64,000 nt of DNA from positions 9,807,016-9,871,015 of the forward strand of contig OX453287.1 in assembly GCA_949710005.1 (NCBI GenBank), given 5' to 3'. The notes below the pieces were generated by a model. The model saw nothing but the letters and a program-made list of their open reading frames with translations, was not told the origin of the DNA and did not search any database. Numbering within the stretch: position 1 is the stretch's first letter; every line of letters begins with the position of its first letter. This DNA is from Ricordea florida (taxonomy: Eukaryota; Cnidaria; Anthozoa; Corallimorpharia; Ricordeidae). Of this stretch, positions 38,022 to 47,173 are shown piece by piece. A program made the position numbers and the translations under genes.

Positions 38022-38648
38022 TCATAACCATTTACTTGCGATATATCCCAAGGCTAACATCCCACCTGAAACATAAACCATCTCACCCATTTTCTGATCA
38101 TCATTAGGTCGATAATAATCAGAGAATTTAGGAGGATTGACTTGACTGGTCAATTTCAACGCTTCATCTGTCTTTGAAATATTTTCAGAGGCTTGATATT
38201 CATCGTCTTTTCCTTTATTCATAAAGTCAATAAAAGCTAATCTCTTTTCCTGATAGTCAGAATAATCTTTCTGATATTTTTCTAACGCTTTGTCGTGCCT
38301 TTCCCTTTCAAGTTGGAGATCGGTGGAGGATGAACCACTGATAGCCTTTGCTATATAATTTCCACCAATGAAGGCTGTTGCATTGAGTACTGCCCCTCCA
38401 AGCATTATCGCTATACTTGCCATCTTTTGCAAGCTACTGGGTAATATCTTCTGATCCTCTAAGTAAGTTTTAAGATACATACTTGCTGCTAAGACAGCGA
38501 CCCATTTTGCATAATTCATGATACTAGACGATGGGTCTCCAATGAATGATTCTCTAAGAGCCTTTTTTCCCACATAACCCACAGCGGCGGCGAGCCCTAT
38601 GAGAGTTGCAGAATCAGTAACCGTCTTTACAAGCTTATTATCTGACAT
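38022..38648 (-). CDS. Fused membrane protein, 208 aa
   Basis: One open frame covering both small membrane proteins of element A: KLVKTVTDSATLIGLAAAVG and MNYAKWVAVLAASMYLKTYL (first part), then GGAVLNATAFIGGNYIAKAI, a charged helix (RHDKALEKYQKDYSDYQEKR) and MVYVSGGMLALGYIASKWL. The junction reads ILPSSLQKMASIAIM, so element A's second ATG is retained as an internal Met. Motif at 38670-38680, 32 nt upstream. Possible virion membrane component. Confidence 0.7.
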   Translation of the reverse strand: MSDNKLVKTVTDSATLIGLAAAVGYVGKKALRESFIGDPSSSIMNYAKWVAVLAASMYLKTYLEDQKILPSSLQKMASIAIMLGGAVLNATAFIGGNYIAKAISGSSSTDLQLERERHDKALEKYQKDYSDYQEKRLAFIDFMNKGKDDEYQASENISKTDEALKLTSQVNPPKFSDYYRPNDDQKMGEMVYVSGGMLALGYIASKWL

Positions 38649-38657
38649 TTTTATGCA

Positions 38658-39062
38658 TTACAGCCACTCATCTTTTAAATTATTTTTTTCGCCAGCCTTC
38701 ATGGTCTCATCGATGTTTTTGATAGGAGGAGGATTGAAGGTGGGAGTTGGTACATGTAAGTCAGCTATGTTGCTTTTATACCTGAGGAATAAATCATACG
38801 CAGCAATTCCGATTCCGACAAGTGATAAAACATTTGGGAAAGATAACTCTGGTATCCAAGCATTAAAGTCCATCGACTTACTCCCCTCTTGTTGATTTCT
38901 CTTTGCCTCCTCCTCATCCTCCTTTTGCTGCTTTTTCAATGCCTCCTTCGCTTTCTTATGATACTCAGCTAGCTTTTTACCAGCTTCCACTTTCTTAGGA
39001 TCCTTCACTTTATTTTTGACAGTAGGTTCCTTTGTGATCTGCTCAGCAACTTCTTCAGTCAT
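38658..39062 (-). CDS. Lysine-rich single-pass membrane protein (homolog of 10641-11066), 134 aa
   Basis: KDPKKVEAGKKLAEYHKKA block, charged linker, then WIPELSFPNVLSLVGIGIAA as the single membrane segment and a proline-containing tail. Open throughout. A cttaaag motif lies about 30 nt upstream, followed by the imperfect hairpin at 39094-39116. Same neighbours as in element A. Confidence 0.7.
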   Translation of the reverse strand: MTEEVAEQITKEPTVKNKVKDPKKVEAGKKLAEYHKKAKEALKKQQKEDEEEAKRNQQEGSKSMDFNAWIPELSFPNVLSLVGIGIAAYDLFLRYKSNIADLHVPTPTFNPPPIKNIDETMKAGEKNNLKDEWL

Positions 39063-39093
39063 GTTTACAAATTGTTATGATTGGCTTTAAGTC

Positions 39094-39116
39094 TCCTAAT
39101 AAGAATATTACTAGGA
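39094..39116. terminator. Imperfect hairpin tcctaataa / ttactagga
   Basis: 9-bp stem with one mismatch, between two same-strand genes of element A'. Confidence 0.4.
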
Positions 39117-39163
39117 TACTTTTGAAATGTTTATATAATCACTATTACTAATCTTTAAGACTC

Positions 39164-40189
39164 CTAATTTTTTTTACGTTGGGCTAATAGGGCATCGCGA
39201 TGTTCTTTTGCGGACATCTTTTTTTTCTTGGAAGATGGTCTTTGTTTATTTTTAGTTGCACCATTTCCACTCAACATATCCTCCACTGTGAGTTTTGCAC
39301 TTTCATCAAATGTCTTGGTTTGTTTTCCAAGAGGGCTTATAAAGTCTTCCTCGTCATCTTCACCTTCTTCTTCAATTCCATTTATACCTAAACCAAGTAC
39401 ATCATCCACATCTTCAAATTCTTCTTCTTTTTCAGTAGGGGTAAATATCATCTGTGAGATACGAATACGGATTGATGCTCCATAGTCGGTGCTTCCGTGA
39501 TCTCCCCAGAATATATCATCCCACCGAACAACAATTTCTCCGTCACCTCTCACAGGATTATCACGGGCCCACATGTACTTTGAGTGGGAGACTCTTTTCT
39601 TGTAAGGGTCGTAAATAAGTGTTCCGCAACTCATTTTCGTGCCTTCATCTTTAGTATAAAGCTTAAGATATGCACGATCAGGTTTAGATCTGTCTTTTGT
39701 AGTATTATATATTGGTTTTACTGCAGGAGTAAAATCGTTTTCACTCCTGAATTTCTTGTATGCATCTAAAGTGGGCTCTGGAATATTCGCCCTCGATTTC
39801 TTACCTCTACAAAATTTGCCGAGGTGAGATGCTGTAACACTACGCATAGCATCAAATGCGTTAATAGTTTTTTTTTCATCATCTTTAGGGTCATGTCTAG
39901 TTGAAATAGATGTCATGGGATAAGCCACTTGTAGGCCTTCTACATTTTGTTTTGTTTGTTCATTTTTTCCGCTTCCATAGGGCCATATACCAGATATCCC
40001 ACTAAAGTTTTGTTTTGCCAATTGAACATATATAGGACGTTTTACACCTTCTTGACCTCTTACATAAACCTTGGAAGTTGCCCACCCAGTAAGCTGTGGC
40101 TCGTCCACAACTATAGAGTCCCAGTCGAAGTCAGAATTTAGAGAAATGAAGACAGGTTTGATTTTGTGTTGTTTTGCTTCAGTAGCCAT
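39164..40189 (-). CDS. Putative single-stranded DNA-binding-like protein, 341 aa
   Basis: Mixed alpha/beta protein. The C-terminal half reads AYLKLYTKDEGTKMSCGTLI, then EIVVRWDDIFWGDHGSTDYG and SIRIRISQMIFTP, followed by an acidic tail (EKEEEFEDVDDVLG) and a lysine-rich end. The order (short basic linker, Y.KL strand, paired strands, acidic tail) is like that of the SSB-like protein at 11811-12608, but sequence similarity is weak and the gene sits at another position. It may be an analogous, non-orthologous SSB. Open throughout. Confidence 0.4.
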   Translation of the reverse strand: MATEAKQHKIKPVFISLNSDFDWDSIVVDEPQLTGWATSKVYVRGQEGVKRPIYVQLAKQNFSGISGIWPYGSGKNEQTKQNVEGLQVAYPMTSISTRHDPKDDEKKTINAFDAMRSVTASHLGKFCRGKKSRANIPEPTLDAYKKFRSENDFTPAVKPIYNTTKDRSKPDRAYLKLYTKDEGTKMSCGTLIYDPYKKRVSHSKYMWARDNPVRGDGEIVVRWDDIFWGDHGSTDYGASIRIRISQMIFTPTEKEEEFEDVDDVLGLGINGIEEEGEDDEEDFISPLGKQTKTFDESAKLTVEDMLSGNGATKNKQRPSSKKKKMSAKEHRDALLAQRKKN

Positions 40190-40271
40190 GTGTGCTAGTT
40201 TATTTGAATTTTAAATATGAAATATCAATTTTTTCAATTTAAAATTTTTTATGTTAGAATTAACTTTAAGT

Positions 40272-40296
40272 CTCCTAATGGGTGTCTTATTAGGAG
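40272..40296. terminator. Hairpin ctcctaat / attaggag
   Basis: 8-bp perfect stem with a 9-nt loop in the gap between the genes ending at 40364 and starting at 40189. Confidence 0.4.
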
Positions 40297-40363
40297 TTTC
40301 AATAGGATTTTTAGTGGTGTTTGCTTACTGCTCAGGCTGTGTTGGAGGATTGTTGATTACCTG

Positions 40364-40828
40364 CTAAGGTTTACTTAATTTGAAGTGCTTAGCAATATGA
40401 ATAATTGCTGAGAATAGTGCTGTCAGTCTTCCTCCTCTTACCATAAGTAGCCCAGATAACTCTGAGATCTCTTTCACTATTAGTTGATCATTCTTCCAAT
40501 CATTTACAAGACTATTCTGATCATCTATATTCACAAACTTGCTTACTATCTGGGCTATTAATTGAAAAGACGAATCCATCAACCAATCAGCATTCTTCCT
40601 CCCAGACGCGACTTGGTATCTCTTGTAATACTTTTCCACGTCTTTTTCTGATAGTTTGTATGTATCTTTGAGATCCATCTCCATACCCAAATATTCTTTA
40701 GTTGATCCTAAACACGCTAAAATTGACAGGGATTCCCTCTTAAATTCCACATCGTCTTTGGTGGTTGTGCTTGGTGGGGGGTTATCCACTGCTACTTCTC
40801 CGTTAAATATCTCCTCAGGTTTTGACAT
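40364..40828 (-). CDS. Conserved element protein (homolog of 10043-10603), 154 aa
   Basis: ESLSILACLGSTKEYLGMEM and LSEKDVEKYYKRYQVASGRK match the element A protein, as does the C-terminal GGRLTALFSAIIHIAKHFK helix. It lacks the polar C-terminal extension of the element A copy. Lies between the ATPase and the SSB-like gene. Unknown function. Confidence 0.7.
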   Translation of the reverse strand: MSKPEEIFNGEVAVDNPPPSTTTKDDVEFKRESLSILACLGSTKEYLGMEMDLKDTYKLSEKDVEKYYKRYQVASGRKNADWLMDSSFQLIAQIVSKFVNIDDQNSLVNDWKNDQLIVKEISELSGLLMVRGGRLTALFSAIIHIAKHFKLSKP

Positions 40829-40858
40829 GATTTATTAACTAATTATGGGTATCTCTAA

Positions 40859-41462
40859 TTAACTTTCGAATGGGTGACGCAAGCAAAAGCATAATCTAGC
40901 ATACTTTTCCTTTTTGAGTAATGTCTCTAACTTCTTACGAGTGTCGGCCCCTAAAGTCCCACCATAGTCTTTCAAATAACGTTTTCATTGCGACTTGAGA
41001 TGGGTTATAAAATGATATCACACAAGCGACATTCTCTCTGAAAGGTTTAGCAATCGAAGTAAGCTGTTGGGTGAGAACCCACACAGATATATCGTCATGC
41101 CTCCCAGAGAATGCAAGATCAATGAACTTATTTGACCTTTTCTTCAGATCTTTCGATACTGCGCAGTCATCCAAAATTATAAGTGTATTCTCACCTGAGA
41201 AGAATGATGAGCAAAGTGTCAACAAATAATTAATTTCATCCTGATCACTTGCATCTGGTGATAATACAAAGAATCTTCTATCACTCTTTGCGAAATTTTT
41301 ATAAGTCTTGTTCTTGACATAAGTCGGGCAGATCAAGACAATATATTCAAATGTTTTCCTAAAATTCCCCCTAAGCTGATCGGCTAGGTATTGAGTCTTT
41401 CCACAATTTGTTGGCCCGGTAATGATACAGTTAAATGGGATTTTATCTCTTAATTCATTCAT
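40859..41462 (-). pseudogene. Packaging ATPase (homolog of 9411-10037), frameshifted
   Basis: MNELRDKIPFNCIITGPTNC start, Walker A GPTNCGKTQYL, Walker B NTLIILDDCAVS, and TQQLTSIAKPFRENVACVIS are intact. The frame shifts near 40975; the correct C-terminus (KYARLCFCLRHPFES) continues in another frame to a TAA at 40859. The missing tail follows the catalytic core, so the lesion is probably recent. Confidence 0.85.
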
Positions 41463-41464
41463 AT

Positions 41465-42730
41465 TTAATGTGATATTATACCATCTAAAGTACCTTCGTT
41501 TAACGCCATTAGAGCGTCAGAAACTATAAATATGTAACAATTAAGAAGCCCACTTCCACCTTTTTGCCGATTAATTTCAAGCTTGATACCATCACGAGTG
41601 TCAATTAGTCTATAACCATCCCCATGGATTTCATTATCAGAGTTGGATCTCAGATCTATCCATAAAGCGAATTTGTCTGCATAGAAATCCGCCTCTTCAA
41701 CCGAATCGCTCAGCCCAAATCGCTTAATCGCAGATTTCCACAAGTCTCTCGACATCATCCCTTTGGAATATAGCATGTTTGGAATACCACCACTACTTAT
41801 ATATATTGATGTTATATTTGGATTTGCAAACGCCTCTGAGTTTCTTTCTCCTGCTTTATATACATCCGTGAAAAGGCATAGGATCCAAGTCATGGATTTC
41901 CTAGGTACATTTATATGTTCTTTAATCATACCATCATTGGCCTTGGAGATTTGGAATTGGTTATGAAGTATTACGTCTTTATACATGAAACCTTTCTCGG
42001 GCCTTCTACCATCTTTAAACATTTTAGTCTTGTAGGAAGTCTCTGCCGCGATCGCTAAAGTATTACTTCTTATGCAACAATATTCAAGCTCAATGTTTGT
42101 AAGTTTGTAATTTGGTATTGTTTCAGTGTTTGAATAAACGACAATATTACAAACTGGAGCTAGAGTTATTTCAAATTTAATGGGGTGGCGTAAGACTCTT
42201 GGATAAAAAACTCCATGATCTCTAAGCAAGGGATGATCTAGAGGTATTACATACTTTGTATCATGGACTGCTGCTATAATACCATCCTTTCCACTTGTGT
42301 TTCTTTTTTCTGCTTCACTTGTTCGAAGTTTCCTTATTTTTTCAGATGAGACTCCTTGCTCCATCATATTTTTACGAACATTCTTTGGTAGATATAAATC
42401 ATGATAAGTTTGAAATAAATCAAATCTACGAGTATCTTGAAGAGTTTGTCCTCCGAAAAGGACTTGAAGTCTGGAAACTAAATTTCTTCCTACGTTATTA
42501 ACGAGAGTATTGTCTTTATGCCCTGAGATATTTATATCAAAAAGAAGTTTGAGACTACCAGGTACTAAAACCATATCCTTCTCTAGGTTTGGAACTTCGA
42601 TATATAATGTCTCCTCAGGAAGAGCCTCTGAACGATCCCATGTGACTCGATTCAATGATCTTTTCGCCTTCAAACCGAAGGGCTCTCGGGGAATGCGTTG
42701 CGGATCAAGAGTTTGTGATATGGCTGCCAT
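41465..42730 (-). CDS. Candidate capsid protein of element A' (homolog of 8134-9375), 421 aa
   Basis: Start at MAAISQTLDPQRIPREPFGL (42730). Shared blocks: VPGSLKLLFDINISGHKDNT, NNVGRNLVSRLQVLFGGQTL, RRFDLFQTYHDLYLPKN, DHGVFYPRVL. This is the least damaged large gene of A', with no stop or frameshift seen. It is divergent from the integrase with a 28-bp gap holding a TATAA-like element. Confidence 0.75.
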   Translation of the reverse strand: MAAISQTLDPQRIPREPFGLKAKRSLNRVTWDRSEALPEETLYIEVPNLEKDMVLVPGSLKLLFDINISGHKDNTLVNNVGRNLVSRLQVLFGGQTLQDTRRFDLFQTYHDLYLPKNVRKNMMEQGVSSEKIRKLRTSEAEKRNTSGKDGIIAAVHDTKYVIPLDHPLLRDHGVFYPRVLRHPIKFEITLAPVCNIVVYSNTETIPNYKLTNIELEYCCIRSNTLAIAAETSYKTKMFKDGRRPEKGFMYKDVILHNQFQISKANDGMIKEHINVPRKSMTWILCLFTDVYKAGERNSEAFANPNITSIYISSGGIPNMLYSKGMMSRDLWKSAIKRFGLSDSVEEADFYADKFALWIDLRSNSDNEIHGDGYRLIDTRDGIKLEINRQKGGSGLLNCYIFIVSDALMALNEGTLDGIISH

Positions 42731-42758
42731 CTTAAATGCACACAATCTTATTTTATAA

Positions 42759-43762
42759 ATGAACAATCATAATATTTTAAGCCGATTATATTATTCAACT
42801 AGTGGATATTGGAAAGGATATGCGGCTATACCTAAATTGGCCAGTGCAGCTAAAGTAAGTGAAAATGTTGCGAGAGAGTGGTTGGAGAAGCAGGCATTGT
42901 GGCAAATATATCTTCCACCCCCGAGGTATATACCCAGACCACATTGGGTTGTTGATAAACCAAATCAGACTCATCAAGCGGATCTATTATTTCTTCCTCA
43001 CGATACAGTGAGAAGATAAACATATCGTTATGCGCTGGTTGTGGTTGATATTGCTTCCAGATATAAGGATGCTGAGGCATTGACCTCGAAGGATAGTGGG
43101 GAAGTAGCCAAGGCTTTTGAGAAGATTTATGCTCGTAAATTGCGGTGGCCGCATACATTAATGGTGGATCCTGGTACAGAATTCAGGGGGAATGTGGCAA
43201 GTTTGATGAATAAACATTGGGTAACTATACAGCGAAGTGAAGCTGGAAACCATAGAGCTCAGGCTTTTGTAGTCAGAGAGCTAATCGAACGATTGGTGAG
43301 AAATTATTTAGTCATCAATATGCGCAGGAAATGGTTAGTGACGTTAGATCTAGAGTGTGGGTGAAAAGGTTGCCTGCTATTATGAATACTTTGAATAGTG
43401 AGCCAACACGTATCACAGGTAAAGAACCTGAGAAAGCTATTGGAATGAAAGAGATTGAACTCAAAGATAAGAATTATAAGCGAACAGTTGGTTTTGGTGA
43501 GAAAAGATTACCTTTTGGTGTTCAAGTTAGATATTTATACGCTCCAGGTGAGTATGAAGGTGGTGATAGAAGAAGAGCTACAGACCCTATATGGAGTCTT
43601 GATGTCTATGGTATATCTACAAGTAAAGGTTCAGAAAATGAACCTATTTTGTACTATCTGACCGAGAGATCACCTAAACGAAGTTTTGTTAGAGAAGAAC
43701 TTCAAGTTGTTCCTGAAGATACTGAATTGCCCCCTGATCATGTTCTCAAAACAGATGTATGA
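42759..43762 (+). pseudogene. RVE integrase of element A', stop and frameshift
   Basis: MNNHNILSRLYYSTSGYWKG start. Aspartates visible at HQADLLF and MVDPGTEF. A TAA replaces a codon after LPHDTVRR (about 43017). A frameshift near 43270 falls where element A has the catalytic glutamate (AFVEN), so the third acidic residue is lost. The frame then continues (MVSDVRSRVWVKRLPAIMN) to the C-terminal domain DRRRATDPIWSLDVYG. Inactive. Confidence 0.85.
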
Positions 43763-44946
43763 ATCCCATCTGAGTGCACAACTCGTTTATCATAATAAGC
43801 TGATAAACCTAATTTAGCTTGTTGATAGGTCACTATATCTATATCTTTGATACGGAAACCAGTATTTATTGCTTTATCAACACTACCCTCCAAAGCTTCT
43901 TTGTATCGTTTCCAAGTAATAGAGTTTTGTTTTTTACTTACACCTTTACACGAAACTTTTTGTTTCTCAGTTTCATCATCAGCGTAGTAACATTTGCTAG
44001 TAAGTGCGATCATCCGTTTACCCCTAAATTCGGGTTTAAACAGTCCAGGTGTTCGTGCGCTGTATTTATCTATAGCTATCCAATCCCCCTTCTCAGACTT
44101 GTAAGTATTTTGTAACTCTGGTTTAATTAAATTATCAAGATCCTTAGCTGAAATGGCTAAATATAGACTATCTGTATCCATTTGTAGAAGTTCAAAATCT
44201 TTTCGATCAATAAATTTATCAAGGAAATCATAGTAAAACTCTAGCATTCTTAATTTTGCTAATTGATATACAGCAATACCACATTGGTAGGGTCTTGTGA
44301 TTTTTATTTGTTGTTTTCTTTGTTTGATTTCATATGCATCGTTTATCACATTTAAATCTAAAAAGAATGGACTTCTAAAGAATTCATCGACTAAGTTATC
44401 ATCGGTAGTGGATTTAGTATTGGTGTGTTTTTCAAGATCCTCTATCATCTTTCCATAAAAGCTGTTACCTTTTAGTTTACAGGTGTCTCCCATTTGTTTC
44501 TTTGTCTCATCTTCATCAGCAGAACGTCTAGCATTAGCAACCTCATCAGGAAACCAAGCAAATGGTCTACTAGCCTTGTATTCTATATATTTGTAAATAG
44601 CAGTAACTCTAAGCCCGTGATTTATATACCACTTTAGTAATGGTGCATACAACAAAATCTTTTGGGCTTTCATTACACCTAAAAGCTTTTAAGTTCCTTT
44701 GATCGTCTTTCTACCGGTTTTAATTTTATATTCTTTCATATGTTCAGGTATTTGAGACTCAGGAAGCTCATCTACCACAAAAATAGGTGCGAATTCACTA
44801 AATTTATCCCAGAGATGATCCGGTACTTCTATATCAACTTGGAAAAAACCAAAAAGTTTATTTTCCAATATGTCCTTTATAATTTTTCTAATAAAGAATA
44901 CTTTTTTAGGGCCGCTTACATTTACAAGCTTGTCTTTTCGGATCAT
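43738..44946 (-). pseudogene. DNA polymerase B, C-terminal part, second lineage (element A')
   Basis: One continuous frame interrupted by a single TAA (about 44686-44688). Readable: FFQVDIEVPDHLWDKFSEF, the NSFYGKM motif B, MDTDSLYLAIS motif C, then RTPGLFKPEFRGKRMIALTS, CKGVSKKQN and LSAYYDKRVVHSDGIHT. The RTPGLFK / KGVSK pattern belongs to a different branch of mobile-element polymerases from that of element A. The exonuclease and motif A regions are absent: the gene is truncated at 44946, where the satellite begins. Confidence 0.85.
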
Positions 44947-44956
44947 GTTTACTGTA

Positions 44957-45330
44957 GGTAGTGACGGTCGACACTATCGGTCGATATATCGACCAACACT
45001 CGGTCGATATATCGGCCGAGTAGCGGTCGCCACTCGGTCGACATATCGACCGAGTGTCGGTCGAGTATCAGTCGAGTATCGATCGAGTGCTGGTCGTTTA
45101 TCGGCCGATATTTCGGCCGATATGTGTGTCGACCGATACCATTTTAGTCTCGTCGACACTCGGCCGATACGTTATCGTTACTTTACCGATAGTCTGCCGA
45201 TACCTTACCGATACGCGGTCGAAACTCGGTGTCGTTCGATACTCGGCTGACCAAGTGTCAGTCGAGTCTCGGTCGATATGTCGGTCGTTACTTGCCCGAC
45301 GATATCTTACCATATGAAAGCGTCGATTTG
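44957..45330. repeat. TCGGTCGATA-type degenerate satellite
   Basis: About 370 bp built of short, partly palindromic units such as cggtcgatat, cggccgata and cgaccgagt in both orientations. It directly abuts the truncated polymerase of A'. No gene. Confidence 0.85.
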
Positions 45331-45426
45331 AGCGCTTATATATCTTACGATACATAAGCGTCGATATGAAACAGAACGTCGACTTTTATCAAGTTTTATA
45401 ATCAGGGGAACTTTCGGCTTCCTAAA

Positions 45427-45429
45427 ACA

Positions 45430-45483
<54 letters not shown>
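45427..45483. repeat. (ATT)n microsatellite
   Basis: About 18 uninterrupted units, immediately before the first Penelope-type reverse-transcriptase codons. Confidence 0.95.
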
Positions 45484-45484
<1 letters not shown>

Positions 45485-45966
45485 GATGTAGAGTCGCTTT
45501 TCACCAACGTCCCTATACAAGGAGCAGTACAAGCCGCGTTACAGAGACTAAACAACGACCCGAGCCTGCCAGACCGTACAGCGCTCACGCCCACCAAGAT
45601 TGCAGACCTCCTGAATTGCGTCTTGAGCTCCACGTATTTCAAGTATAACGGTTCTCTCTGCGAACAACAGGCAGGTGCACCGATGGGAAGTCATGTTTCC
45701 GCCGTCATTGCTGACCTTCACATGGAGGTGTTTGAAAAACAAACCATAGCAACCGCGCCTGTAACACCAAGGATCTGAAAACGCCATGTAGATGACACCT
45801 TCAATCAATCAATCAATACTTTATTTATACACGTAACGCCTAGGAGCTATATAAGCTCGTTCATAATACGTACGTGTGTGAAATTACATTCACCTTCATC
45901 ATCATAACACGTAACGACGTGGAAAATTTCCTGGATCACCTCAATCAACAGCACCCGTCCATCCGC
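45484..45966 (+). pseudogene. Penelope-like reverse transcriptase, fragment
   Basis: FDVESLFTNVPIQGAVQAAL, then YNGSLCEQQAGAPMGSHVSA (RT motif region) and RHVDDTF, the catalytic YVDD box with Tyr changed to His. A TGA stands where the family has Trp, just before that box (RI*KRHVDD). After the 87-bp insertion the frame resumes with RNDVENFLDHLNQQHPSIRL. The N-terminal half is missing. Confidence 0.85.
45804..45890 (-). mobile_element. 87-bp LINE 3'-end insertion inside the Penelope-like RT
   Basis: Flanked by 8-bp duplications (caccttca at 45796-45803 and 45891-45898). It starts with (atca)n and reads as a minus-strand retroposon tail; removing it restores continuity of the RT frame on both sides. 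Confidence 0.7.
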
Positions 45967-46189
45967 TTACATACATACATACATACATGCATACTTTATT
46001 TGAAAACAAAGGTCTATAAAGATGGCAGCCTAAGGCTGATGTGGACCTTTAAAACTTAATTACAAATAAAAAATAGAAAATAACTTATACAGTTCTTTAT
46101 ATTCTTTAAAATTTCATAACATTTCTGAAATATACATAACATGATTATTTAAAAATTACCTAAAATACAAATACACATGCATAATAAAA

Positions 46190-47155
46190 TTAAAAATATA
46201 ATATAGAGTTTAAAAATACACAAAATCTTCTGTTTTTATTTTTATTAGTACATGTTCCTTTAATAAAACTTACATCGTCCATCGCTTTACATTTCTTTAT
46301 GGCAGCTTTAAACTGATTTATATTTACAGATTTTCTGATATTTTCATTTAGACTGTTCCAGACTACTGGCCCTCTAAAAATTAAAGATTGTTTGCCAAAT
46401 TCAGTGTTCATTTGCCTCATTCTAAGCGAATTTCTTCTCCTGTTTGATTTGGTAACCTCAAAATAAGGAGATAGTCTGTGTTCCACTTTAAACATTTCTA
46501 GTGCCACCTTCTTCTTATACATATAGGCCAGGTTATGCCATTTAACACGTTTTAGAACTTAGTGATCATCATAGGTGGTGGAAACATCATGTATCTGCCG
46601 AGCAGCTTTTATATGCAGGTTTTCAATTTCATCAAAAAGGGCATGTGAACAACTACCCCAAACTGATATGCAGTACGTTACATTTGGCAGAATCATTTTG
46701 AAATAAATATCCTCTAATTGGTTTACCGGGAGGTACTTCATCCTTTTTAGCATCTTAAGTTGGGCGGAAAAGGATTTCGAAAGCTTCTTAATAGGTCTAT
46801 CCCAGGTGAGTCTATTATCAATTAATACACCTAGTGATTTAGCAACATCAGTGAAGTCAAGCGTGAGATTTCCACACCTCACTTGCTGAAGAGGACCAAT
46901 AAATTTCTTTCTGGTAATAGTCATGGTCTCACATTTCCCTGCATGTATTGTAAGCTTGTTTATACTGCACCAGTGTACGATTTCTTTAAGTAGGATGTTA
47001 AGTAGTTGAATGACTTGATCTACTGAGTTTCCGATAACAAAAGCTGTTGTGTCGTCAGCGTAGAGGTGCAGTTCTCCATTTGAAATGCTCTCTGCAAAGT
47101 CATTTACGTAAATTGAAAAAAGACGTGGACCTAGTAAGGACCCTTGTGGGACTGG
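46190..47155 (-). pseudogene. LINE reverse transcriptase, C-terminal half
   Basis: VPQGSLLGPRLFSIYVNDFA and LHLYADDTTAFVIG carry the conserved RT motifs, including the catalytic YADD. The thumb region follows (LTIHAGKCETMTITRKKF, LGVLIDNRLTW) and then the characteristic tail FGKQSLIFRGPVVWNSLNEN. One TAA (46559-46561) interrupts the frame between the two parts. Confidence 0.85.
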
Positions 47156-47173
47156 ACGAAAAAATGGATTTAC
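47156..47173 (+). repeat. Left terminal inverted repeat of the kinase-bearing transposon
   Basis: acgaaaaaatggatttac, matching the reverse complement of 58572-58589 with one mismatch. Confidence 0.6.

Larger units (their letters stand above)
33106..44946 (-). mobile_element. Element A': decayed relative of element A, inverted
   Basis: Carries homologs of most element A genes on the opposite strand: Cys/His repeat protein, large virion-type protein, double-hydrophobic protein, beta-rich protein, coiled-coil membrane protein, small membrane proteins, ATPase, capsid, integrase, polymerase. Many are damaged by single stops or frameshifts. Differences from A: another polymerase lineage, a relocated beta-rich gene, two extra small genes, a fused membrane protein and a different SSB-like gene. 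No terminal repeats are identified. The polymerase is cut at 44946 by a satellite. Confidence 0.85.
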
